A DNA stretch of 64,000 nucleotides from Hirundichthys speculiger (lineage: Eukaryota; Chordata; Actinopteri; Beloniformes; Exocoetidae). Below the pieces are notes generated by a model. That model saw nothing but the letters and a program-made list of their open reading frames with translations, ran no database searches and was not told the origin of the DNA. Shown here in pieces: positions 41,401-53,200 of the stretch. Location of the stretch: NCBI GenBank assembly GCA_018398805.1, contig JAGFBZ010002400.1, forward strand, positions 107,696 to 171,695, in the 5' to 3' direction. The translations under genes and the position numbers were made by a program. Within the stretch, counting starts at the first letter, position 1, and the number at the start of each line of letters is the position of its first letter.

Positions 41401-44048
41401 TGGGTGTTGATGCTTTTTTTCTGCTGTAACCTTGGGTGTGTGTTGGCTTTTAAGTTGTCTTGTTGTTGTTTAAATGATTGTTTTTATTACGTAAAGCGCT
41501 TTGTGTGACTTTGTATGAAAAGGGCTTTATAAAAAGAAAAAAAAATTGAATTTGAATTATCCAGTGTAAAATATAAATAATGACGACAGAATAAGTTCTC
41601 GGTGTTAAAGAGGAGCTTGAATCAGCCAGAAAAACAAAAACATTTGGGTCAAAACCACATCACCCCAATTATTACTGTCTTTATTGAAAAACAGAATCCT
41701 AGCCTGGCCAGTCATTCTAATTAATTTCCTGGTCAATACAAAGAAGTTGTCTGGTTCCTCTGGATTTGACTGTGATTTCCAGGTGGCAACGCCAACACAC
41801 ACGGAAGAAACTACTTCTGTACGTCAGTGGACGGGCATACAACCAATCAGAGAAACGAAGCACGCGATGTTGGCAGAGCAACGGCCACACTAGTGTCGAC
41901 AAAAAACATCAGAGTGGTGCGGGGGAGCAGCAGGGCAGCAGACTGTTGCTGGTTTTACAGTAAAAACTTGTTGATCCAAGATTTTATAAGCAATTCTGCA
42001 GTCATCTTGCTCATCTTCAGAAGTGGCTCTTGGATGCTCCTGCATGAATCATCACATAAAGCCCACCCCCCACCCACCCTGATGCAACTGGTTCAGAACA
42101 TTCTGTGCTGGTGAAAATGGCTGTGAATGGGAGGGAGAAGTTCTGTGAAGTGAAAGTGTATGGCTGGCCGGGCCAGGACAATCCTGGACTGTGAAGCAAA
42201 TGTTGAAAGTGTCGATTCAAAAATTACTATTAACATGAATCTCACTCGAAACCACCTTTGAGACAAGTTGTGACCAGTTCACTCACCTTATTTGTCCCAT
42301 TACCCTTATACCAGTTCCAGGTGGTGGGCTTTGGTTTGGCTTCCTCCATTTTACATGTCATCACTACCGAATCCCCCACATAACTGACTATGGGCTTATC
42401 TCGCATCTCAGCAATCTGTGGAGCTGAAGGAAAAGAGCAGCAATAGCAGTGTTACAGTATTCATGAACTGGTGGCCGGGAACTGATGAGCAGTCAGTCTC
42501 CATGAAGTTGTATAACACACACACACAATAAAAAGGGACAAACCTTCTAAAATAAAATCTATTTTTGCTTCATCTCCAAACACACATGAATAATTTCCCA
42601 GGTTTTCCTCACTGATGATACTGAACCTGTAAATAAATAGAAAAAAATCATTACAGGAAAGTTTTTTTTTTATAAAATGAGGCTGTTTCAAATTTAGACT
42701 TGGCCTGCCAGTTTCAAGACAATCAAGTACTTTTTAGAGATGTTAAGACAATACAACTTTTATCCCTTCAAAAAGTTGCCTTTTCTTTCCACAACACTTC
42801 AGGATACCCAAGCGGTGAAGCATTTTAAAGATTATTTTGTCCAGTGTCTTTCCAGGAGACAGGTCTTAAGGTATTCAGTAGTTCAGGGTTATCATTGTTT
42901 CAAGTTAAAACTCAGCATCTTTTTCTGCATTAATGTCCCTTTTGTGATGTTCAAACTCAGAGAAGTCAACAGCACCTCTAGAGAAGGATATCATAAGACC
43001 TTTTTGCGAATTGTAAAGCTTTAAATAACTTTGATGAATGCAAGTCCATATTGTAGTTTTCCCACAGTAATCCCATGCCTGTATGATCATTAGCTGTGGA
43101 TCAATAATGGTTCTTGATGAGGTGTCCAGCTTAGGCTGCAATCTTGCTTTCTATACACTGAAATTTCTCTATATTCTTAGTATTTATTTTATACAGTTTA
43201 ATGGGAGAATTATGCAAATCCCTTATTAAATTTGAGCCTTGAAGACTTGTAGCCTTTTTTCAAACAGTGCTTTTCTTTCAAGTCATGGTTATAATCGCCT
43301 GCTGACATCATCTACTTGAAATAATCACAATATTCTATAACTTAATTTAATTGTGCCAACATTATGGAACATGTTGCACTTATTTTTATTCTGACTCGAG
43401 ATTGTAAAACTAATTAATGAAGAGAATAAAGTATGCACATGAAGCACTTACAGTCGTTTGAGATCGTACTGCTCATTATCGAGTGCCACTGTGAGACGAC
43501 TGTCTGGAATTTCATGTCCATCTTTTGTCCAGTAACCGGATATGTTCAGTGGTTTTTTCTGATTACCAGTCCAAATACACTCCAAAGACAAATTGACAGG
43601 ATTCAGCAGTTCAATTCTCTCAGTGTGACTTTGACCTGTGAGGGACATAAATTCAGGGGTTACAGACGGAGAGACTAGGACAAATCACAAACCAACTGCT
43701 TAGTGCAGGAGCTCATTAAGTCCTGTCAAAAAACTATTCTGTGCTATGATACCATGTTCTAGAAGTGAAATGATCACCTCACCACAGTTTTTTTTTTTTT
43801 TTAAAATAAAAACAAACACATGCGAACTATAGTCTGGATCTGCAATAACATACTACCTTTCAGAATGACACTTCTTATGTCTGTGGACAGGGGGCTAACA
43901 GGAACCAGACGTGGTGGCGGCGTCGGCTCCATGGTCTCTGTATGCAAAGGCAATGAAGTTATTTTCATACATATCATTAACACAGTACTAGTTAACTAAC
44001 ATACACACACACACACACATACATATACATATATATATATATATATAT

Positions 44049-44143
<95 letters not shown>

Positions 44144-46254
44144 CATACATATATATAGCAAAAAAAAAGGGCTACATCTTCTGAAAAATAAAGACACAAA
44201 AAGGTCTGCAGCATAAAAATAAGTAGTTGTTTCACAATAAAAAGACTCAAAAAGAGTAAATTGCTCCACTTGCGTGTCAAAGATATTTTAAGATTCCATA
44301 AAATGTCACCTCTAAATTGTGCTTAAAACTGTCACAATAGTATGAGCAGCTGTAGGATGCTCAAAAACACAGATGAGGGTTGAAGGTGAAATAAAGACGT
44401 GTGTACAACCATACCTGTTACACGTTTTCATGCGAGACTGAGTTGGCTGCTGTGTCTTAGTAAGATTTTATTGATCATCTTTAGATTTCCTATCACTGAT
44501 GCGATTAGAGATATAATTAATGGGATTATACCTTGGACTGATCCATATTTAAAAAAAAAAACATATAAAGGTGTCGATACTGTATGTATGTTTGTAAGAG
44601 AAAATATTATGACAACAACAGTTCACCGCTTGAACAGTAAATTCATGTTTACACCGTGGAGAGCAACTAGTTGTTTTTTGGGGGGGGTTTTTTTTGTATT
44701 TTTGGAGCAAAAAAAAAAAAAACAAAGACTGAGCTGCCCTGTTGCATTCCAGCATTTCTGATCAATCAGATAACCAATCAGAGCAGATTAAACCCTAAAC
44801 AAAGGCCTTAAAGAGACAGCTAAAACTAAACATTTCAAAGGAGATGACAAGTAGTGCTTCAAAACTCTGTGAGAAGCAGGTGTTATTTGAAAACTGAGAC
44901 TTTAAACTTCTAATAGGAAGGATGAACCCGTAATACAACATAATATGGACTCTCAACAGGTTAAAGTACAAAGTGACAACTCTTTCAGCTCATCTCACCT
45001 TCACATTATGCCAAAAGAAATTCAACAATTCTGAAATTAAAATCAGTTTGAACTTTTAAAGGTAGGGGTAAGCAATTCTAACCCAGAACATTTTCACATA
45101 CGTCAGATAAATCCTATAGAAATTTATTTTTACACAGACTGAATGCCCTGAGTACTAAATTTAACAAACACGTATTTTGTTTTCATTCCGAACTGCTTAC
45201 ATTCACGTAGTAGGTTTACACTCCTTACCATCTACCGCCTGCCCGTTTCTATAGATTCTATAAACTTTTTCTTTTTTTTTTTTAGTTCATCATCTCAAAA
45301 TGTAATTTTTGATTCAGTTAAAATAAATAAATCTTTCCCAAACTGCAACAAACAAATACACCAAATGGCTGGATCAAATAAGGTGAAAGGACCAAATAAG
45401 ATTTTGAAAGTTTCTCTCGCCATTAACTGACATCTTACATTAAATCTGTTAATGTTGACCCACGCGGGATTTATCAAAGTATACGCCTCATAAAATACTC
45501 TTTGTGATATGCCTAAAACAACAATATATAAAGACATTCAGGTCACTTTTTTCCGATTTTCCATGTCACGACATAACCAATGTTCGTTTATCTAAATTCC
45601 TGTAAAAGGGAGCTGGTTTCTCATAAATGTTGCCGTTAGCCGTTAGCTGTCAATCACCTGTGCGTCTGATGCTACTTCCTAATTAGCACGTTGAGCTCCG
45701 TTTTGAAGATGGAGAAGACAAAAGAACAAGACAAAAACAACATACAAGACTAAAATTACCTAACACAACTACCAAAGGAACGAAATAACACGTATTTTAC
45801 ATAACACAAGCTACTGAATTTGGGGGGAAAAAAAGAAAAAACTTAAGCAAACTTAAAATGTCCATCTTGATAAAGTCTCTCCTTACTGTACCAAAGTTTA
45901 AGTATATTAAGTATAATTATAAGCATAAGTACAAGTGTAAGTATAATAAAACGCATCGTCGAGTACAAAGCCTGTGGTTTATAAAAAAAAAAAAAAAAAA
46001 AAAACTACCGAGCTGCTGATTTTTTAATTTCATATATGTGACGTCATGCTGTGGTAATCAAACGTTGTAACGGTCCCTCGCAACAAGGTTACAGGGACAC
46101 TCCGTTATGAACGGAAGACACAGAAAATAGCTTTGACACAAGCAGACACGACACTCAACATTAAAGCCAAACTGCCTTCACCTGTGTTGAGGCGTCCGCA
46201 GGGGATGAGCACCAGCAGGGCGTGGAGGAGGACGTGCCTCCCGGCGGCTGACAT
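38475..46254 (-). CDS. emb: Embigin, Ig-superfamily membrane protein
   Basis: Exons in transcript order: 46254-46182, 43937-43857, 43635-43452, 42626-42544, 42423-42287, 40507-40346, 39685-39568, 38635-38605 and 38523-38475; 918 nt, 305 aa, all in phase. Exon 1 is a signal peptide ([14 protein letters not shown]). Exons 3-4 form a first Ig domain (LECIWTG ... [10 protein letters not shown]) and exons 5-6 a second ([20 protein letters not shown] ... [11 protein letters not shown]). Exon 7 is the transmembrane helix [26 protein letters not shown], with the Glu inside the membrane that is typical of basigin/embigin/neuroplastin. The short cytosolic tail follows. Family members escort monocarboxylate transporters to the plasma membrane. 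Embigin rather than basigin is supported by LKPF before the helix and by LLCE(R/K) at its end, as I recall for human EMB. There are no frameshifts. Confidence 0.9.
39270..39550 (+). mobile_element. Internally deleted Tc1-like relic in emb intron 7
   Basis: 'gccaagaggaattattctctcaaagaacatgaaagc...aggctgcatctgaacaaaca' (39301-39373) is the start of a Tc1-like transposase region, and 'accagatgattttattttt...ggggcgtactttctt' (39476-39542) is its 3' end. The middle is missing. It is the same family as 58150-58740. Confidence 0.7.
39780..40175 (-). repeat. Dispersed 'cagtgattcccaaagtgtgg' repeat in emb intron 6
   Basis: The plus strand reads 'agccattcccaaagttcag' at the left and 'cacactttgggaatcactgctc' at the right. 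The terminal inverted similarity and internal A/T-rich sequence match a common fish non-autonomous DNA element, family not assigned. 'ccactagggggtggcag' at about 40121 loosely resembles a CTCF core. Confidence 0.55.
40780..41560 (+). mobile_element. LINE 3' end in emb intron 5
   Basis: The phrase 'ttgccattgatgcttttaaagggaagctcaagacctacgtttttaacttgg' (40841-40891) encodes the usual AFKxxLKT(Y/H)xF ending of fish non-LTR ORF2. It is followed by a GC-richer 3' UTR and the tail 'gcgctttgtgtgac...aaagggctttataaa' (41498-41533). The 3' part matches 8815-9130 in reverse complement. Confidence 0.65.
43999..44158. repeat. (AC)n/(AT)n compound microsatellite next to emb exon 2
   Basis: About 160 bp of CA, TA and CATA repeats. 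Its near edge is about 60 bp upstream of the exon 2 acceptor at 43937. Tyr/Ile-repeat ORFs through it are artefacts. Confidence 0.9.
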
Positions 46255-49200
46255 GATGGTGGTCCCTCTGTGAGCAGGTTTGAGTCTCCGTCTCTCTGCA
46301 GCGTCTAGCCGCGCCGCCCTCCTCCCCTCAGCCGCACCGTGACGTAGGAATATATCACAGTGCAGGCCGCGGGTGGCTGAGCGACTCCATCCATTATTCA
46401 GTCGGACAGGGTTCACGTCCTCGTGCCGTCCTGCGGGAAGGTTGCTGGGAAAATACACGGGTGCCTCTGTTCTGTGAAGTGAAGTTTTACTGCACGTGCT
46501 CTCTGAGGAAACGGACACATTTGCATCAATTTGTGTGCAGCTCTGCTGAGACAGTGGCGCTTTCTGTCCTGTTATATGAGAGGACCCTGGCGACTCAAGG
46601 CTCACAGGGTCTCTCTGTCTCCTTGAAATGACCGGGGAACGGTTTTACAACACATTATAAAACAAACAAAAATAAATTACAATGCTTTTATATATGAAAA
46701 TAAAATTCACCAGCAACAAATCCCTCAGTTTAAACAGTTTGAGTGCAGCATATCCCTAAAAACATAATCCCTGATTAATCTTTACAGTAATACCAAGGTA
46801 AAGACTGCCCTGTGTTTTATAATGAATGGAGGTAACATTGAAACTTTGATCCACCAGATTTTCTTTTACCGTTTTGATTTGCTATATATGCTCAGTTTTA
46901 CCTGTTCACATCTGGCTGAACAGGCAAGACAGAAAACATTTGAGATATTTAGACAATACTTTTATTCCTAAAACAGGCAGTGTCAGTCATAAGTTTAGAC
47001 ACGCCCACTCACTGGGTATGTCCTTTACTTTTGTACATACTTAAAGTGCAAACTTGTCATTGAAGACACTGAGCTGCAGTTGTTTTCAGGACCCTCCAGA
47101 GGTGCTTATATGGGTTCAGGTCTGTGTTTGCTTCCTATAAATGTCCCTATCATAGAAAAATGTCTCCATGAGTCTATAATCATGTCCAATTGTTATGGTA
47201 TTAATGAGCTAAAGCTCATCACCAGGTTTCCCTCACACAAGCTATAGAGAAGTTCAGATCAGAGGAATATACGGGTCATGGTCTGAGGGTGTCTTTTGGT
47301 AAATTTCCACAGGTTGTCATGCCATCCAGCGATAAATGGCTCTACCCCAATCAGGATAAAGACCCGATTAGTGTAGAGCTGATCTGATGGCTGCCGATGT
47401 ATAAAAATCTCACAGCTAGTTTCCATGAGCCTGTTGTTATAATTTGTGCCTGATAATTCAGTTTATGCAGTCAACCATATCTAAAAAGTTGTTGATTTTA
47501 AACAATTTCCATTAAAGAACATGGTGAGGTTGAAGTTGTTTTAATACGAGATCTAAGCTTTGACAGAGTCCTGTCCTAAAAGATAGTTTCCATGGTTTGT
47601 TTACACTCTGAATAAACCATTTGCATGTCATATTTGTCATATTTTTCAAGCATAAAGAGAGAATCAGTCTGATGGGCAAGTAGGTAAAGAGCAAACCACA
47701 TGCTGAAAATCCTCCCTCCTCAGAGTCATTCCTGTTCTCTCTTCCTCACATCCTCACAGATTAAAACAGGACCTGCAAAACATGTACACCAGCTCTGTGT
47801 TTTCCCAGTGTCACAAGGGATAAAGGTTAATGTGTGTTCAAACAATATTGAGACGAGAATATGAAACCGCAGGAACACAGATTTGCTCCCCAGAAACAGC
47901 TGAGTTCACCGTTCCCACGTCTCACATTTCTATCGCAAAAACCCATTAAAAAAATTTAAAAAAAAGTGTACATCTGTGGTTCAGGTGTAGCGGGGGTCAT
48001 CTTTCAGTTGGATAGTATTGCATCAGTCCCCAGCCCTTCCATGTGTTGTGCTCTTAGAAAAGATACTAAACTCTGCATTAGCCACGTAAAACAAATTACA
48101 GAGCCCAACTGAGGTTTAAAAAAAAAGAAAGCAATAATGTATGTTTATTCTCAGTTTCATCTAACTCTTGTATCCTGCCGTGACAAGGTGCACATTAGCT
48201 TGCCACCAGCAGGTAAAAATGCATCAACAGGAACCATCATTCTAATTCAAGTTTAACTACAAAGGAAATGCTACATCGATATAACTGCATATATTCTCCC
48301 ACAACAAAAAAAAAAAAAAACAAAAAACAACACCCTTCATTTACCGTTACTTTTGCACACAGATTCTACCTTTAAAGGATTCATGTTGTGGATTACAGTA
48401 GCTACTAGTCTGAGATCTCTGACAACACAAACAGTGATGGCCAATCCCAGCAGGAAAACATGACTGGAAGAGACCTTTTTAGGAAGGTTCCATGGTTTCA
48501 CTGAGGAGCAGACTAATCCAGTCTCCTGCAACACCAGGAAATAAAGCAGCCGACCTGAGGAAGGCTGTGAGAGGAGAACAACAGGGCCGCATCTACTGCT
48601 AAGATAGCTTTAATAATTAATAATCTAGAGCCCCAGCCCATTCTCAGGCTCCAGCAGCTCCATTTATAAAAGTTTAATTAAAGGTACACATGAACTTCCT
48701 GAAGTCTTACATTTATTTCTGGTGGTGTGGTTATGGTTGTAGTTTAAGCCAGTTCTGAGTCTCCATTTTGTGAAAAAATACTTCCATCCATCAACTTGCG
48801 CTTATCCAGGTTCACTGCAGGGGCAGTAGCCTAAGCAGAGAGCCGTGACCTCCTTCTTACCAGCCACCTCCTCCAACTCTTCTGGGAGGACACCAAAGCC
48901 TTCTCAGATCAGCTGAGAATTCTAACCTGTCCAGCGTCTGCCTTGGGGGCTTTTCCTGGTTGGACATGTCCAATACACCTCAGTGATGCGTTCAAGAAGC
49001 ATCCCAAGCGGATGCTCAAAGCACCTCAGTCTGCTCCTGTCAGTGTGGAGAAGCATCAACCCCGAGCATCCTCTATACAACAGTGACTCAGCAACAGTGT
49101 CTTCAGAGTCTGTAACACAGATCACTACACTTGCTGTCCACAGCTAAAGCCATCTACAATGACTCTTAGAAGAGGCTTAATAAATGGCAACTACTAGAGC

Positions 49201-50209
49201 AATTAATGTCCCTTCAAGGATTAAAAAAGTATTGAACTAAACTGACCTACATGGGTTTGCCCTCCTATGGGTCCACCCCCTACAGCAGACACCATATACC
49301 ATATGGGTCAGGTGGTATGTGATGTGGTTCTATGGGGCTGGGCATGATGACCTACCTATCTGTGTACTTTGGGTTCATAAAAGTCAAGTCAGCTTCCATT
49401 GATGGCTCCTGTTTTGCTAGAATAAATATACCTTTGGTTGTTTGACGCCATGGACAGGGAAATGTAAAGAAAAACTTATGAAAGACAAGATCATGTCAGT
49501 GGTAGAGTGAAGGGTCAGCTGCTAAAAAGATGATTTTAAAAAAGTGAGAGATTTAACAACATTTACCTGCCTCAATATTTTTTAACACCCAGAGATTTCC
49601 TGACAACCCTTTACAGCAGAAGGAAGTGTCCCTTTGGCTGATTCAGTATATCAACAAAATTTTACTAAGTCCTGTTTATACAGCAGCCCAGAACAAACAA
49701 ACCTAACAATGTCTCCAAAAAATAAAAATAAAAAAAAAGGGAACCTGAACTTTTTCTCCACATGCTGGTAAAGGATGTGAAGGGTCAGTTGTTTCCAGTC
49801 ATCTGTACTGTCATCCACTAGAAGCCACTGGATCACGAGCAGCGGTTCAAACATGCTTTCAACACCGCAAAGGCACCTGGCTTACAGATAAAATTAATTT
49901 CTGTAAAATTACAATTCTAGCAGTATTTGTATTCACATTATAAGAGGAGAGTGGCATGTCTCATGGTCCTTAAAACACTGGAAAAAAAAACTACAACTGC
50001 AGCAATATTCATCTATCGTAATGCATGTTTTGCATTCTTCTAAAAATGCATTTAAAAAATGTAATTTTTACAAAGTACAAAGCTAGTATACAGCAGCCCA
50101 CTGAAACAAATAATGCCTATATAAATTTAAAAAAAATACAAAACCTTTACATAACATGTAACTTGAAGAGCAGAAGATACATACAGATGCATAATTTAAG
50201 ACATCGGAT
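46255..50209. other. Intergenic region emb/malt1, includes malt1 3' UTR
   Basis: 46255-46600 is CpG-richer and should be the emb promoter; a 166-codon minus-strand ORF overlaps it but extends through the signal-peptide exon into the intron. 46650-48700 is A/T-rich with no recognisable gene. A degenerate dispersed repeat occupies about 48783-49140. The part nearest 50209 must include the malt1 3' UTR, whose end I could not fix. Confidence 0.5.
48783..49140. repeat. Degenerate teleost dispersed repeat
   Basis: 'ccatccatcaacttgcgcttatcc...gggcagtagcctaagcagag...ccaactcttctgggaggacacc...ggacatgtccaatacacctc' follows, in order, a very common fish repeat of the 'ccatccatcttctaccgcttatcc' type. It is considerably diverged. 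Confidence 0.65.
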
Positions 50210-53200
50210 TCACTGCGGCTGCAGCTGCAGGCTGCTGATGAACACAGCTTGCAGCTCACTGATGTCATCGGTGGCCTCTATGGGGATGCTGAGCCTGTCC
50301 GGCAAGCTAGAAAGCCCAGTGTAATCGTACGGTGGCTCATAGCCACACTGGCTGAGATTGTCATAGAGGGAAACCCCACTGCCTCCCGCTGCACCCTGAG
50401 AATGCTCACAGATGTCCAGATAGGGGTGCTGCGGGGAGAGGCGGTTGTAGTCCTGCACCTGGTGCGCCCCGTGACAGAGGTGGAGGTGGTGTTCGGGCCC
50501 AGGGCTGTGACAGGGGCTGTGGGATGGGCTGTGGGGCATCAGGCAAGTCTGCAGGCAGCTATTCCGACGCATGGCCCGGTGGAGGTCCAGCCGAGCGATC
50601 AGCGGCTTCCCGATGTTGATGCTTTTGGTCCAGTGGACGGGATGATCATCATCCATGGCTGCAAAAGTCCCCTGAAGGCACACAGTGAAGACCAGCTCCT
50701 CCTGTTGCATGTAGGGTTCACACAGAAATAGTAGTTTTAATAAACCAGAACTGGTTGTTTAGAGAGAAAAAATGAAATCTGATATTATTTATTTTTTGTT
50801 GGGGTTTTTTTTGAGACAGGGGTTAGAGATGGGATGATCAGATGGAGGAAGAGAGATAGAATATTGCCACGTGGCTTTAACTTTTAAGCTACCCGCTACC
50901 AGCACTGAAACACAGAAACTTAACTTTACTTAACTTTACTAAACCATTTAACTCGACTCAAGAGCGCCATCTGCGTTCAGACTGAACTTAGAACTTTCTC
51001 TGCAGTGGAGGGTCAGTGATGCAGCCGTTTCTATGGCAGAACTCCACTTGGAATTAATACTTCAGAAAAGAAAAATGTTGGCACAGAATTTTGTGACTTT
51101 ATTCACCATTTGTCACGAGCATCACTTCACTGGCAGTATTTTTCAACCAAGCATGCTCTGCATCATGAACTTGTGTAGAGTCACGGGGCTCTGCTGGAGC
51201 CGATCCTAGCTCCCTTTGGGTTACGTATAAAAGAATAGCCACACATGTTCCTATTCACTCGTGTGGGTGAATCTGGAATAACCAGTTAGTGTAACACATT
51301 TTTTTTTTCTGACTGTGGGAGGAAACTGGATTGCCTGGAGAAAACCCACGCAAGCACAGGAAAAAGTACAAACTCCAGGAACCCTCCCACTGTGAGACAA
51401 CTGTGCGAACCACCCTGCCACCGTGGTACCTGCATGAACCTGTCATTGATGTAAAAAGAATTTAAGGCTCTGAAAAAGTTGTATAAATTAATAGATGAAG
51501 AGAATTTTGGCAGAACAAACCAGGATCTATAATTAGCAGTAGTAGGTAGCTAAAAAATTAATGTACAGGCTTGGAAAATCAGGAAAGTCTTCCGCTGACT
51601 GAAAAAAAAAAACAAAAACATGAGAAAATCATCTGGTAAATTAAAGCCATGTCTGGTCTGATGTGTGCCACTTTCATCTCCTGAGTGAGCACTGCTGCAC
51701 ATTAATACAGCTTCTGAGAGCAGCTGGCAGCTGCAGATTCTCTGTCTTGATATTCAATAACAGTTTACAATCCTCCTTAACAGGAGGCACTGAAAGATAC
51801 CAGGTTGTACCATAAGCATGAATAAATTGTTCATGTTCTATATGGGGGAAAAAAAAGTTTTTGCATTGTATGGTGTGAAGTCTTTACCCGGAGCTTCTGG
51901 AGCGAGCTGAGTCTGGTGTAGAGGCAGTGCTGAGGCAGGCTGCTGGACAGGAGGTAAATCCCAGTCTCCTCTGGAGTCTCTCTGTTCATCTCTTTAGGAT
52001 CGACGTCAAGGTCCTGCAGGAAGAAAGGGAAGCTTTCAGAAGCCAGTTTAAAATAACCTCAAAAAATTTACAGAGCCTGCAAGTTGAGGATTTCCTGACT
52101 GGAATAATGTTGAAAAGAAGAAGATTGATTTAAAAAAAGAAGTTATTTTTATAAGGAATACACATGACACTACAGTGACCTGCGAGAAGTCAGTGACGTG
52201 CGCTTGGCAGAAGGACATGTCCTCTGGCTTCTTTACGATGTACGTGTAAATGACGAGCACGTTGGAGAACTCTGCAGCAAAGCCCAGCTTGATCTGAGCC
52301 CCGCAGTCAAAGTTGAGACACATGCTCTCAGGAAGCTCTGGAAGAAAGCACACAAACGTGATTATTAAAAAAAAAAAAAAAAACTTCACTTCATTTTACA
52401 CAAATTAATTTTCCTTTTTTTATCTGTTGAATGAACAAGGATGAACAAGTATATTGTGATGATCATTTTATTCTTACCGTGAGCTTTTGCCCATTGGTGG
52501 CTCTGGGCGTGAGCCAGACTGGCGCTGTTGCTTGGCAGGATGGGGTCGGTCAGCGCCCTCCTCTCTGACAGACTGCTGCGGATCTCCAGAGCCTGCTTAC
52601 CCTTCGTAGCATCAAACTGGCCCATGTCTGAGCCGAAAACATCACAATTCACATGTCAGAATCTCACGAACTACCTTACAGGAACTGACTCCATGATGAA
52701 GAAACTACATTTAATAACCAATCCTGGAAAATAGTCCGTTAACTGTTCATTATCATTTGCATTAATCTGCATTGATGTCATCACTCACAAATCCTTTCAA
52801 AGCTCGCTGCTGCTTCGCTGCTTGGTAATACTGTTGTTGCATTTTCATGTCTCACCCTCAGCAACTCTGTCCAGCACCACTGTGATCTTCTCATCTTCCA
52901 GCAGCCGCTTCTTTAGAAACTTGACAAACACCCCGTTGGTGAAGCCGGTGGAGCTCAGCTCGAAGGCCTCGGCGTCCTGGCACCTGAACGGCCAATCAAA
53001 GAAGACAACGCTTTCATAACAAAGAGTCTATGAAATTGATTTTAAATGATCATTGATGTTTCAGACTTACGTTGCATATCCAAAGACAATATTGGCCGTT
53101 ACCCTCAGGACAATATTTGGAGTACTATCATCATGAATATTCCTGTTGAATTAATTAAATGATAAAACAGCTTGATTAAATGTCACCAAAGCATCATGAT

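Noticed and set aside
43988..44280. Tyr/Ile-repeat ORFs
   Set aside because: Artefacts of the (AT)n/(AC)n microsatellite.
46105..46605. 166-codon minus-strand ORF at the emb 5' end
   Set aside because: Its middle is the emb signal-peptide exon; the upstream part is likely UTR/promoter and the downstream part intron.
46960..47400. Possible DNA-transposon relic
   Set aside because: Some phrases are reminiscent of fish transposon ends, but no terminal repeats or transposase motifs could be supported.
50249..50731. 160-codon plus-strand ORF
   Set aside because: It is the antisense shadow of malt1 exon 16, whose protein is clearly family-like.
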